DNA of 12,021 bases from Candidatus Delongbacteria bacterium (GTDB taxonomy: Bacteria; UBA4055). The notes below the pieces were generated by a model. The model worked only from the letters and a program-made list of their open reading frames with translations, searched no databases and was not told the DNA's origin. The stretch covers positions 1-12,021 of the forward strand of contig JAQVNT010000024.1 of the NCBI GenBank assembly GCA_028702975.1. The letters are read 5' to 3'. The position numbers and the translations under genes were made by a program. Positions 1 through 8,187 of the stretch are shown here, one piece after another; within the stretch, counting starts at the first letter, position 1; each line of letters starts with the position of its first letter.

Positions 1-951
1 TGTTACCTCAGTTTTGCCGATATAAAAATCGCTTACATTTCCGAAATGAACAAAAATCATGTCAGCTTTTGCTTTCTCATTTAACTCTTTTTGTGCCTCC
101 TGTTGAAATTTTTTATCCCCAATACCAAATTCATGTACCCAATTATATTTGTAACCTTCAAAATAACCAGTTATTTCAAGTTTGAGTGGAAGATAGTATA
201 TTTTATCAACATAGGAATTATCTTCGACCTTAAAAAGATAATCGGCTGGCGTCCAAGCTTCAGATCCAACTTTGATTAAATTGTAAGGTTTTTCACTTTC
301 TAATATTTTAATATCTCTACTTTCTGTTGATAGTTTAACTCTTGCATCCTTAACATCAGCATCACCTTTATTTATCAATCTTAATGGAATTTCAATATTT
401 CCGTCTGACTTCTCAATTATTTTATTATCATTCCCTTGGCTCTGGCCAATATCATCGTCATCAATGATCGCACCGCTGTATTCTATAGGGCCAACATTAT
501 GTACAGTTACTTTTACTTTTTCGATAAATTCGATATATTTATTATCCGGATCTCGTTTATTTGAATCGTAAATTTTCACATCAAATTCAACAATATGTTT
601 GTGAGGACAATCTGATTTTATTTCAAAAACAAGAGGATTATTCCCCCAAACGGATCGACCCTGCGGGATATCATTGTAATCAACTTTACTTGTAATAATT
701 TTGATGTATTGATCATTCGAGCTTATTTTGGCGGAAGTACTTATGAAATCACCTAATGTTGCTTTCAAAGCAATTTCCAAGCTTATTTTCTCGCCCGAAT
801 CGATTAAACCGTTTTTATTCCCCGCTGCTAGGTATTGAGGGGATTTTATAATAGCCTCGTCTACTTTTATTCTTGTACTGGACACTTTAATAGTATCACA
901 AAATACTAACCCTGTTAGCAAAAACAGAATCATAAAAACTCTTTTTACCAT
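1..951 (-). CDS. Exported protein with two Ig-like modules (partial, C-terminus beyond window)
   Basis: An uninterrupted reading frame of 317 codons runs from ATG at 949-951 to base 1 with no stop, so the C-terminus lies outside the window. The start is supported by AGGAGG at 957-962, five bases upstream. Residues 1-18 form a signal peptide (basic MVKR, then a hydrophobic run ending VFC). The Cys is not in a good lipobox because Phe precedes it. Two similar extracellular modules follow. The first (about 40-130) contains GNKNGLIDSGEKISLEIALK. The second (about 163-275) has DDDD, then SQGNDNK, then IEIPLRLINKGDA. This 'acidic/Gly loop, then long beta strands, then N-x-G' pattern is common in CARDB/Ig-like modules of surface proteins and of exported proteases. 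An acidic/basic helical stretch (KKFQQEAQKELNEKAKAD) follows. The gene starts 22 nt after the restriction-modification stop, so it is probably co-transcribed. Its function is unknown; the unseen C-terminal domain would decide it. Confidence 0.85.
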   Translation of the reverse strand, partial: MVKRVFMILFLLTGLVFCDTIKVSSTRIKVDEAIIKSPQYLAAGNKNGLIDSGEKISLEIALKATLGDFISTSAKISSNDQYIKIITSKVDYNDIPQGRSVWGNNPLVFEIKSDCPHKHIVEFDVKIYDSNKRDPDNKYIEFIEKVKVTVHNVGPIEYSGAIIDDDDIGQSQGNDNKIIEKSDGNIEIPLRLINKGDADVKDARVKLSTESRDIKILESEKPYNLIKVGSEAWTPADYLFKVEDNSYVDKIYYLPLKLEITGYFEGYKYNWVHEFGIGDKKFQQEAQKELNEKAKADMIFVHFGNVSDFYIGKTEVT

Positions 952-956
952 TCCTG

Positions 957-962
957 CCTCCT
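957..962 (-). promoter_or_regulatory. Shine-Dalgarno of the exported Ig-module protein
   Basis: On the minus strand the sequence reads AGGAGG five bases before ATG 949-951. It lies in the 22-nt gap after the restriction-modification stop and fixes the start of the partial gene. No terminator hairpin or new promoter is visible in this gap. Confidence 0.8.
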
Positions 963-973
963 ACTTTTTTTAT

Positions 974-3900
974 CTATCCAACTCTTTCCTTCCCCATACT
1001 CTCCACAATCCTAACCGTCTCGACACTGACTGTACAAACTCTCTTGAGTAGATCAATTACATGGTCTTTGTAATCCGCAAAGCGGTAAGTATTGAATTTT
1101 TCTGCAATCGTCGGATCTTTGGGTTTCTTTTCTTTGTACTGGTCGAGCACCCACTCAAGAGCAGAGCGGTTTCCGAGCTTGTAATCCCACGCTGATCTAG
1201 GCACACCTGAAAGGTATGTCAATTCGTCAATTTCGATTATGCCTTTTTCTTTATCGGCTCTGAGCTTTGTCTTGACTATAGTCTGCCTTCCGTAATCAGA
1301 TGTCTCTTCGCATACCATCGAAACAAGCTCTTTCTGTCTTTTTGCTTCAGCCTTGACTTCAAATGAATTTACTTTAAGGTCGTAAGGCTTGACAGTCTCA
1401 TAATTGATATGCAGATCCATCAGCTTTTGTCCCCAGCCAGCCCATTTCCAGAAATCTGAGTATAACGGAAGTCTTGGAAATTCACGCTTAAGATTAAGCT
1501 CATATTTTTTTCTGTAGGAAGGATCGTGAAGCACTGCGTAGGTATAGTGAAAAATATCCTCTTTCTTGATCGTTTTATCTTCATAGTGAGAAACGAACTG
1601 ATCTAATCCCCAATCTGTAATGTTGTCGTGCCTGCTACCTGAAGAATCGTATTTATACAAAGGAAAGCCTTCAGTAGTCTCAAGTGTGCCAAAATCGTAT
1701 GGATTGTCTGTACATATTGCTTGGAATGGTTTATTATGTGGATTGCCGCTTGTTAAAATAACTTTGTTTTCCTTTTCTTTTTTTGGATATACTTCATGTA
1801 GCTGACCAACGATATCTAACGCTATGTAGTCAATATATAGCTGACTTTTAAAGAAAGGTCTGTATAGTGCTGTCTTTATTTTATGTTTATCCATAACAGC
1901 TTCTCTGAATTTGAGAAGTTTGTCTCTTCTAAGTCTACTGCTCCATTTAGCTTTGGGCTTATTTTTAAAGATAAAGCCATTTGAGTAATCTAAAAGATCA
2001 TTAGATTTTAGCTTCGCTACTTTTTCATAATTACATTCTAATTTCCATTTACTTAACAAAAAATTATATTCTGAATAAAAATATTTTATTTTATCACATA
2101 AACTATTTGATTCCAAGTCATAAACCCATTCATCCCTCGCTGTTACTATACCATTTGAATAAAGCTCAAAAATTCTATTAGCTGACTTGGCAATTTTAGT
2201 GCTTTTAGACCCTATTGGAATCATCTCTTCCCAATCATTGTCTTCCGATAAATTTATCCAGTTATTATTTTTGTCGGGTATGACATGGGTGAAATGGATT
2301 TTTTCTATCGGATTGTTTCGTAGCCAGCCCAGTTTTTCTTCTTTGCGCCAGTTGTCTTCCATTGTTACATATTCGATATGGCAGTTTGAATCTTTTCTTT
2401 CTTTTTTAATGAGGAACATTATGGCTACGCCGGTCTGGATGCCGAATACATTGTGCGTGGTTCCTGCGATCTTTGGATTAGCTCTGACATCGCTTCTTGT
2501 GTCAATTATGTAGGCATTGCTGAAATCTTCCTGAATGCATTTTCTGAAGCCGTCGAAAGTCCTGCTGTCAATAAAGCTTCGGTTTGTTATGAAGGCTAAA
2601 ACTCCGTTTTTGTCGAGCCTGTCCATTGCCCAGCGATAAAATCTTGAATACATATCGTAGAGTTTTGTTTTCTGCGCAGTGCTGTATTTTATGTATGTGT
2701 TTTTTATGCGCTTATCTATTTCGGGGTAGGTTCTGTTCTTATTGTTCTCATTTTCATTGAGCTGATTTGCATTGTAAGGCGGATTTCCGATCACGACCGA
2801 TATTTTTTTGCTGTTCTGTTTTTTGATTCGTTTTGTATTTTCCGACGTGAGCCCGAAGAGATCATTTTCCTTACCTTCATAATGCAAAGCCGCCACATTA
2901 TCGAGAGTGTCCACGAAGCAGAGGTTGTTGAATTCAGCGTAATACTGCATTTTCTGCTTGAAAGTGTATTCGATATTCAGGTTAGCTATGTAATAAGGCA
3001 GGATCGCAACTTCATTCGCGTGGAGTTCGTTATCATATTTGTATTTTAGGTTCTGGCTCGGAATTGCGTGTTCCATGATCTCGCAGATGAATGTTCCCGT
3101 ACCTGTCGCAGGGTCGAGGATATCTACATTTTTATCGGCAAGCGTTTTTCCAAAGTGCTTATGAAGAAGATAATCGGTGCTTTTTACCATGAACTGAACG
3201 ATTTCATTCGGGGTATATACGACGCCGAGCCTGTCCGCAGCTTTGGGATTATAGACTTTATAGAAATTTTCGTAGAGTACTTTGAGAAATTTTTGTTTTT
3301 CATGATGATCGGTTATAGCTGCCGCAGTAGCATTTATAGCTTCATAATAATGCTCAATACTGTGCAGTAAATTTCTTCTGTCCTGATAGGTATATAAAGT
3401 CTCGATCAGTTTTTCAAGCTCCGATGCGATGGTATTATGCCTGTGGAAATCAGGGTCGTCAAATATCTTATTAAATATATCGCCCGTAAGAATATGCTGG
3501 ATCATCATTTCCCTGATATCGTCAAGCGTAATATCGGGATTGATCTCAGCCTTACACAATTCAAAAAATGTTTCCTGCGCAGCAATAAATTTAGGATTAT
3601 TTTCGCGGTTCTTGACAATACTTGCTCTGAGTGCCTCTACGATCGCCGGAATGTCAGCCTTGAATTTCTCGATCGCGTCTTCAAATTTATAAACGACTTC
3701 GCTTTTGAATGTGATAAAAGTAAGCAAAATTCCGTGAAGCTTATCCGGATCGCGCATATCTATTCTGACAAGTTCTTCGCCTCTCTGAAAAAGTACCGCC
3801 TGCCTGCTGTCCTCAAAAAGAATGTTCGTTAACGGATAGCCCTTTTTAACCTTTGAATCAATTTCTGAGTCAAGATCGTCCTTTTCGTCCTTGCTCTCCC

Positions 3901-4132
3901 AAAGACCGACATCGAGACCCCACAGGTTTCTTACAACTCCGTCCGGCGTTACGGCTTTTCCTTTAGTTCCGAGCACTTTGACTTCCGGCACGACTTCGTA
4001 GTTAAATTCGTGCGCATATTCGTTAAGAAGCGTCCAGAAATGGTTCCTGATGCTCATCTCGTTCGAGCTCTTCCCGTAAGTCATCGCTCTTTCAAGGTTC
4101 TGATAATACTTGTTGATAAGGACTTTACTCAT
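974..4132 (-). CDS. Single-chain restriction-modification enzyme, type IIG / type ISP-like without helicase
   Basis: This 1052-aa protein combines DNA cleavage and N6-adenine methylation in one chain. The N-terminal part (about 20-120) looks like a PD-(D/E)xK nuclease: D64 in TPDGVV, D74, then E79-S-K81 in GLWESKD. A helical linker follows (about 150-300). The methyltransferase core has motif X-like YTPNEIVQFMV (306-316), motif I DPATGTGTF (340-348, AdoMet binding) and motif IV NPPY (450-453, adenine-type catalysis). Residues from about 860 to 1030 (HYTYAVLHDPSYRKKY, then SGVPRSAWDYKLGNRSALEW) match the C-terminal specificity region typical of type ISP enzymes. Known ISP enzymes such as LlaGI carry a helicase between nuclease and methylase, which is absent here, so the protein is better called type IIG-like. 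The ATG lies one base after the toxin stop with only a weak SD, suggesting translational coupling. Residues of about 618-778 are encoded by unusually AT-rich DNA. The recognition site cannot be read from sequence. Confidence 0.9.
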   Translation of the reverse strand: MSKVLINKYYQNLERAMTYGKSSNEMSIRNHFWTLLNEYAHEFNYEVVPEVKVLGTKGKAVTPDGVVRNLWGLDVGLWESKDEKDDLDSEIDSKVKKGYPLTNILFEDSRQAVLFQRGEELVRIDMRDPDKLHGILLTFITFKSEVVYKFEDAIEKFKADIPAIVEALRASIVKNRENNPKFIAAQETFFELCKAEINPDITLDDIREMMIQHILTGDIFNKIFDDPDFHRHNTIASELEKLIETLYTYQDRRNLLHSIEHYYEAINATAAAITDHHEKQKFLKVLYENFYKVYNPKAADRLGVVYTPNEIVQFMVKSTDYLLHKHFGKTLADKNVDILDPATGTGTFICEIMEHAIPSQNLKYKYDNELHANEVAILPYYIANLNIEYTFKQKMQYYAEFNNLCFVDTLDNVAALHYEGKENDLFGLTSENTKRIKKQNSKKISVVIGNPPYNANQLNENENNKNRTYPEIDKRIKNTYIKYSTAQKTKLYDMYSRFYRWAMDRLDKNGVLAFITNRSFIDSRTFDGFRKCIQEDFSNAYIIDTRSDVRANPKIAGTTHNVFGIQTGVAIMFLIKKERKDSNCHIEYVTMEDNWRKEEKLGWLRNNPIEKIHFTHVIPDKNNNWINLSEDNDWEEMIPIGSKSTKIAKSANRIFELYSNGIVTARDEWVYDLESNSLCDKIKYFYSEYNFLLSKWKLECNYEKVAKLKSNDLLDYSNGFIFKNKPKAKWSSRLRRDKLLKFREAVMDKHKIKTALYRPFFKSQLYIDYIALDIVGQLHEVYPKKEKENKVILTSGNPHNKPFQAICTDNPYDFGTLETTEGFPLYKYDSSGSRHDNITDWGLDQFVSHYEDKTIKKEDIFHYTYAVLHDPSYRKKYELNLKREFPRLPLYSDFWKWAGWGQKLMDLHINYETVKPYDLKVNSFEVKAEAKRQKELVSMVCEETSDYGRQTIVKTKLRADKEKGIIEIDELTYLSGVPRSAWDYKLGNRSALEWVLDQYKEKKPKDPTIAEKFNTYRFADYKDHVIDLLKRVCTVSVETVRIVESMGKERVG

Positions 4133-4133
4133 T

Positions 4134-4484
4134 TTATTCTATATCCAAAACTATTTTAATATTATTTTTTACTTCCGGTATCAGTTCCTGCGGAATGTCC
4201 CCGACTTTTCTTACAAGTCTTTTGTTATCAATCGCTCTTATCTGATCGATCATTATGTCGCAATCCTGTAAGACATTTGCTTCGTCTTTTTTTAAATGAA
4301 CCCTTAATATTTCAGATTTGTTTTCGATTTTTGTGGTTATCGGACAAATAACTGCGGATGGATGAGGGATTTTATTCAGAAGGTCGGTCTGAATTATGAC
4401 TACAGATCTTGTTTTGCCAGGTTCTGTACCTATTTGAGGACTTAAATCTGCTATCCAAATTTCGAACTGATTAATCGTCTTCAT
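4134..4484 (-). CDS. MazF/PemK-type toxin (endoribonuclease)
   Basis: A 116-aa protein of the usual MazF/PemK size. Family hallmarks are an N-terminal QFEIWIADLSPQIGTEPGKTR strand-loop (in the place of the common 'G-x-x-x-P-G-x-x-R-P' signature), the conserved Arg (R26) followed by hydrophobic SVVII, PITTK (T50/T51) where the family has its catalytic Thr, and DQIRAID (80-86) near the active-site loop. Known members cut mRNA at short sequences and are neutralised by a cognate antitoxin. ATG 4482-4484 lies inside the 3' end of the antitoxin gene, giving a 14-nt overlap, with GAGGA five bases upstream. The stop at 4134-4136 is one base from the restriction-modification ATG. Order, overlap and family all support a type II toxin-antitoxin pair. 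Ribonuclease activity and target sequence are inferred, not shown. Confidence 0.9.
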   Translation of the reverse strand: MKTINQFEIWIADLSPQIGTEPGKTRSVVIIQTDLLNKIPHPSAVICPITTKIENKSEILRVHLKKDEANVLQDCDIMIDQIRAIDNKRLVRKVGDIPQELIPEVKNNIKIVLDIE

Positions 4485-4701
4485 TTATGTCCTCGAACTC
4501 TTCAAGTACGCGAAGCGATTCTTTTTTTACAAGCTTAGATTCGCCTGCAAGCATTTTTTCGAGCAAAGCTCTTTTCTGCATTTTATTGTAATTTTCAACA
4601 GCTTCGTTTATGTATCTGTTTCTGGGCTTATTTAAGGTTTGGAGAATCTTGTCCGTTTCTGCAAGAATCAGATCATCGATTTTAAGAGATAAAGTTTTCA
4701 T
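4471..4701 (-). CDS. Ribbon-helix-helix antitoxin
   Basis: A 76-aa protein. The N-terminal strand TLSLKID is followed by two predicted helices (about 9-24 and 27-43, RNRYINEAVENYNKM), the layout of a CopG/Arc-type ribbon-helix-helix DNA-binding domain. The charged C-terminal tail ends in EEFEDINEDD and is the likely toxin-binding segment. Such antitoxins bind the toxin and repress their own promoter as dimers. A perfect palindrome over the promoter at 4713-4728 is the obvious operator. ATG 4699-4701 has AGGAGG at 4707-4712 with a five-base spacer. The 3' end overlaps the toxin start by 14 nt. Assignment as antitoxin rests on fold, size and position before a MazF-like gene; no specific antitoxin family name is claimed. 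Confidence 0.85.
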   Translation of the reverse strand: MKTLSLKIDDLILAETDKILQTLNKPRNRYINEAVENYNKMQKRALLEKMLAGESKLVKKESLRVLEEFEDINEDD

Positions 4702-4706
4702 AATAG

Positions 4707-4712
4707 CCTCCT
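4707..4712 (-). promoter_or_regulatory. Shine-Dalgarno of the antitoxin gene
   Basis: AGGAGG on the minus strand, five bases before ATG 4699-4701. It directly abuts the operator palindrome. Confidence 0.75.
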
Positions 4713-4728
4713 TTTAGTATATACTAAA
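4713..4728. promoter_or_regulatory. Perfect 16-bp palindrome, probable antitoxin operator
   Basis: TTTAGTATATACTAAA reads identically on both strands. It overlaps the edge of the -10 box (4727-4732), covers the expected transcription start near 4720 and ends next to the ribosome binding site. A repressor bound here would block transcription. Ribbon-helix-helix antitoxins commonly use such short AT-rich palindromes. Binding itself is inferred. Confidence 0.75.
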
Positions 4729-4755
4729 TATATATACAGAAAGTATGTTTGTCAA
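4727..4755 (-). promoter_or_regulatory. Sigma70-type promoter of the toxin-antitoxin/restriction-modification operon
   Basis: The minus strand has TTGACA (4750-4755, perfect -35), a 17-nt spacer and TATATT (4727-4732, -10), about 26 bases from the antitoxin ATG to the -10. The start of transcription should fall near 4720, inside the palindrome. No other promoter is evident before the toxin or the restriction-modification gene, so this one probably serves all four downstream genes. Confidence 0.8.
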
Positions 4756-4785
4756 GTATGTCGTTATGAAGATTTTTATCAAGAA

Positions 4786-7700
4786 TCATTTAAATACCTT
4801 AAATCCGAATTTCTGATAAATATTATCTCTGTCAACAGTTGGATGCTGGAGATCGCCGGATGAAGCTGCAACAGCTTTGGAGACATAGTCTCTAAGCTCA
4901 CCAGTTGAGATAACTCCGTTGTTATCCTTATCAGCTTCTTTTGATGCTAAGCATTTTATAATTTCTTCCGTGAAAAGTCCGTTCTGAATATCGTCTTTCT
5001 CATAAGAAAGCTCACCTCCTTTTGATGAAGAGAAAACTATTGCTCCCGATCTTCTTGCAAGATCATTGTAAATATAGCGGTCTTTTTCGAATAAGTATGT
5101 TCGCTTTTCAGACATTACAGGTTCGGCTGAAACCTTCTCCACTACTTTTATTCCTCTTCCCTTCAAGCCTCTTGAATCTGCTGAAGCATAATAGGTGTTC
5201 TGAACTCCATCTTCGATCTCGCCTGATTCGCAGGTGTCCATCAGGAATAATTTGTTCCTCGGTGGTATTCCCTGAAGAATATCTTCGATAAGTTCGAAGT
5301 TGGCTGCTGTAGCTGAAAGATTATTTAGGTCAGTCTCATGCGTCAGGTAATAATAAGTAGCTTCTTTATCGGTATCATGCACTCCATGACCTGCTATGAA
5401 CAGAATAAATGTATCGTCAGGCTTGGAATTTGTCAGAAAATCCTTCGCTGATCTAATATTTGAAACCGTAGCCTGTTCGTTGGTAAATGTTTTTGTGTAA
5501 ACATTATTGAATTGTGATATATTCAGCTTGGAAAAAGCTTCAGAAAGGTCATTTGCGTCTTTATCCGCGTACTTCAGGTTAAGTGAGCTGTCTTTGTATA
5601 GCGAAACACCAAAAGCGAGGTAGTACAGGTCGCCTTTACCTTCCGCTTTATAGTCTGCATATGTTAGAGCACGGTAGCTTTCGGTTCCCTTTTCGTTCAT
5701 GCAGGATATTTCGATCTTATTCGTTCCTGATATAAGCTCGATCTTTTCTGAAAGCGAAGCAGAGCTTCCGCTTATTTCTTTTCCAAAAGAACCGTATAAT
5801 GGAACATCGTTCACATAAACATTATACCTTTTGAGCTGGTATTTACTGTCTGAAAGGCTGAAATTAAGATTAAAATACTTTCCTTCCTGTTTTGAATCAT
5901 TTATTATGCTTACCGGAACATGGAGTTCTCCTGAAATTTGTTCTTCGGACAAGACCAGCTTTCTCAATCGCTTGCTATACTGCTGATAATAATGTGATAT
6001 CAGTTCTTTATCATCTGATCCCAGCCTCTCAAGAATTATATCAGGCCTGTTATTCTTAACTGCAAACTGGTCGATGTTCCAGCAGTCCAGCCCGCTAACC
6101 ATCGCTACAAGACCTCCGCAGTCGGGTGACCCGTCCCAAATACCTTCATTGTCAAATGCAATCCATTGAGTCCCATCCGGGCTTGCTGTCATATTAAGTA
6201 GATTCTTACCTGATCCTAAATCCCATACTCGCAAGGTGTTGTTATTGTTAACGGTAACAAGATTTTTTCCGTCAGGTGTCACGCGTGCCAGGCGGAACTG
6301 ATCATATCCTGTTCCTACTGTTCGTAATTCATTACCCGAATCGCAGTCGAAAACTTTAACACCGCATATATCTCCGTATCTTCCTAAAAAATGAGCAATA
6401 ATACTATTTCCGTCCGGTGAAAACTGAACATAAATATTGTTTGAATCATAATCAGAATAGGAATCGGAAAGCTTAAAAACTCTTAATTCTTTCATATTCT
6501 CAAAATCCCATAAAATGATCTGTTTATAAACCCCGTTAGAACTACAATATTTCTGGGCTGTGACGCACTTTTTCCCGTCAGAAGAAATATCTGCCGATAC
6601 GACCGTTCCTGTATGTCCAGTTGTAAAAGAACCGTCGAACTTTTGACCGGGCAGTTTTTTAAAAATTTTACCGGACGGAATTGAAACGAAGTAAACGGAA
6701 TTATCGTCAGTTCTTGAATCGCCGCTGTAAACAATATATTTTTTATCGGGGGTAAGTAACGGAACCGAAGTATAAGGCACCTTTAATGTTAAAACATTTT
6801 TTTTCAACTTTATGTTATATAAATTTATTTCATAAAGCGAACTGTAATAAACGGTATTATTATCCGCCAGCAGAACCGCTTCGCTGGAATTGTCTTTTAC
6901 CGGTAAAGATAATATTTCTTTTCCGTCTGCAATATTCCATATGTTTAAATTATTTATTCCCTTAAAAAAATCACTGCTTCCTGTAATTATTTTATACCCG
7001 TCTTCTGAAAAAGATACTGCCTCAACATTGGCTGTTTTATTTTTGAATATTTTCAGAAGTTTCCCTGTTTCAATATCCCATAATTTAACTACAGGATTGC
7101 TGAATGAGCCGGTAGCGGCATATTTCCCGTCAAACGATAGAGCCAGGCTTATGTTGTCCGATGTTGAAGAATTAAATGTCTTAACTATTTTTTTTTCTTT
7201 TAAGTTGTACATATAAAGAGTTGAATTTTCGTTATAGAGCAGAAATTCATTACCTTGCGTAATAACACGAGTTTCCGGACCGCAAGACCCCTGTAAAACC
7301 TTTATCGAATCAATTTTATTCAAGTTCAGCGTATCCCAAATTATTAAATCTGTTTTCTTGGTGTGGTCTCCTATAATTTTGACAGTGATCGCTAATGTTC
7401 CGTCGTAGGAGAGTGACCTTAAATAACCCGGTATTGTTCCTATCTCCGATCCTTTTTCAATATCGTAAAAAATGTTTGCATTATTTGACACTTTTTCTAC
7501 AATACATATTCTGCCGTTACCGCTTATACTTCCGATTGTTGAGTAATCGGATGATATACCGAATTTCTTAACCTCTTTTCCCGTTTCTACTTCACGGATC
7601 GAAACTGAATGTTCTGTATTAGATAAGGAAACCGCATGGACTCCGTCATCCATCATTGTAATGTATTCACCGAATCCGTTGGTGTTTGTTTTGGCAGAAG

Positions 7701-8187
7701 ATTCTTTTACAGTTTCACCAGTTATAATGTCATAAACCACTGATCTTAGAGTCTTGGATGAGAAATCCGGCTTGTCACCTGTTGCAATAGTTTTAGTGTC
7801 ACGAAGGAACCTGACTTTATCATTTCCGGAAAGCTTATGAATAATTTTGCCTGAATTTATATCCCAGACCAATGTCTCCTGCCTATAAGCGCTATCGTAA
7901 TTTAATGACACCATTCTTGACATATCGTCTGTCAGAATGATTTGCGAGATAGGATAAAGACTCCCCGTAAATCTTTTTATTTCTTTACCGCTGACAACAT
8001 CCCACAGAATTATCGTCTTATCTTCGCCTCCGGTAACGACAAATTTACCATCTTGCGAAAGTGCCGCACATTTTATTTCACCTTTGTGACCGAGCTGAAT
8101 TATATTTTCGGTTTTTCCCGTTCCGCAGACGGCGCTGCCGATAAAAACTGTAATTAAAGCTGATAATATCATGATATTTCTGTTCAT
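4786..8187 (-). CDS. Exported WD40-repeat protein with C-terminal caspase (peptidase C14) domain
   Basis: From the chosen ATG (8185-8187) the protein has 1133 aa; GGAG at 8194-8197 supports this start. The frame stays open upstream to TTG 8242-8244, but that lies inside the leader without a good SD. Residues 1-22 are a signal peptide (MNRNIMILSALITVFIGSAVCG), so the protein should leave the cytoplasm. About 26-670 hold degenerate WD40/beta-propeller repeats, for example LSQDGKFVVTGGEDKTIILWD and FSFDGKYAATG-like blades ending in LWD or IWN. From 675 comes the linker W-x-A-x-x-N-E-G-I-W-D-G-S and NNRPDIILERLG, seen in bacterial WD40-caspases. The p20-like domain (about 855-1133) has catalytic His934 in FIAGHGVHD and Cys986 in LMDTCESGE. 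The Asp two before Cys suggests metacaspase-like Arg/Lys preference. An EF-hand loop DKDNNGVISTGE (1086-1097) may bind calcium. It has its own consensus promoter. Substrate and role are unknown. Confidence 0.88.
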   Translation of the reverse strand: MNRNIMILSALITVFIGSAVCGTGKTENIIQLGHKGEIKCAALSQDGKFVVTGGEDKTIILWDVVSGKEIKRFTGSLYPISQIILTDDMSRMVSLNYDSAYRQETLVWDINSGKIIHKLSGNDKVRFLRDTKTIATGDKPDFSSKTLRSVVYDIITGETVKESSAKTNTNGFGEYITMMDDGVHAVSLSNTEHSVSIREVETGKEVKKFGISSDYSTIGSISGNGRICIVEKVSNNANIFYDIEKGSEIGTIPGYLRSLSYDGTLAITVKIIGDHTKKTDLIIWDTLNLNKIDSIKVLQGSCGPETRVITQGNEFLLYNENSTLYMYNLKEKKIVKTFNSSTSDNISLALSFDGKYAATGSFSNPVVKLWDIETGKLLKIFKNKTANVEAVSFSEDGYKIITGSSDFFKGINNLNIWNIADGKEILSLPVKDNSSEAVLLADNNTVYYSSLYEINLYNIKLKKNVLTLKVPYTSVPLLTPDKKYIVYSGDSRTDDNSVYFVSIPSGKIFKKLPGQKFDGSFTTGHTGTVVSADISSDGKKCVTAQKYCSSNGVYKQIILWDFENMKELRVFKLSDSYSDYDSNNIYVQFSPDGNSIIAHFLGRYGDICGVKVFDCDSGNELRTVGTGYDQFRLARVTPDGKNLVTVNNNNTLRVWDLGSGKNLLNMTASPDGTQWIAFDNEGIWDGSPDCGGLVAMVSGLDCWNIDQFAVKNNRPDIILERLGSDDKELISHYYQQYSKRLRKLVLSEEQISGELHVPVSIINDSKQEGKYFNLNFSLSDSKYQLKRYNVYVNDVPLYGSFGKEISGSSASLSEKIELISGTNKIEISCMNEKGTESYRALTYADYKAEGKGDLYYLAFGVSLYKDSSLNLKYADKDANDLSEAFSKLNISQFNNVYTKTFTNEQATVSNIRSAKDFLTNSKPDDTFILFIAGHGVHDTDKEATYYYLTHETDLNNLSATAANFELIEDILQGIPPRNKLFLMDTCESGEIEDGVQNTYYASADSRGLKGRGIKVVEKVSAEPVMSEKRTYLFEKDRYIYNDLARRSGAIVFSSSKGGELSYEKDDIQNGLFTEEIIKCLASKEADKDNNGVISTGELRDYVSKAVAASSGDLQHPTVDRDNIYQKFGFKVFK

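Noticed and set aside
91..279. Plus-strand ORF of 62 codons
   Set aside because: It is antisense to the continuous minus-strand frame of the exported Ig-module gene and resembles no known protein.
898..951. Lipoprotein signal in the exported Ig-module protein
   Set aside because: Cys18 follows Leu-Val-Phe, and Phe at -1 does not fit a lipobox; ordinary secretion is as likely. The same doubt applies to the SAVC of the caspase protein.
3437..3832. Plus-strand ORF of 131 codons, and others at 2187-2513 and 3068-3370
   Set aside because: All are antisense to the well-supported R-M coding sequence and show no recognisable domain or ribosome binding context.
4762..4785. Terminator after the WD40-caspase gene
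   Set aside because: The AT-rich stretch gives only a weak, short stem without a clean hairpin and T-run, so read-through into the toxin-antitoxin operon cannot be excluded.
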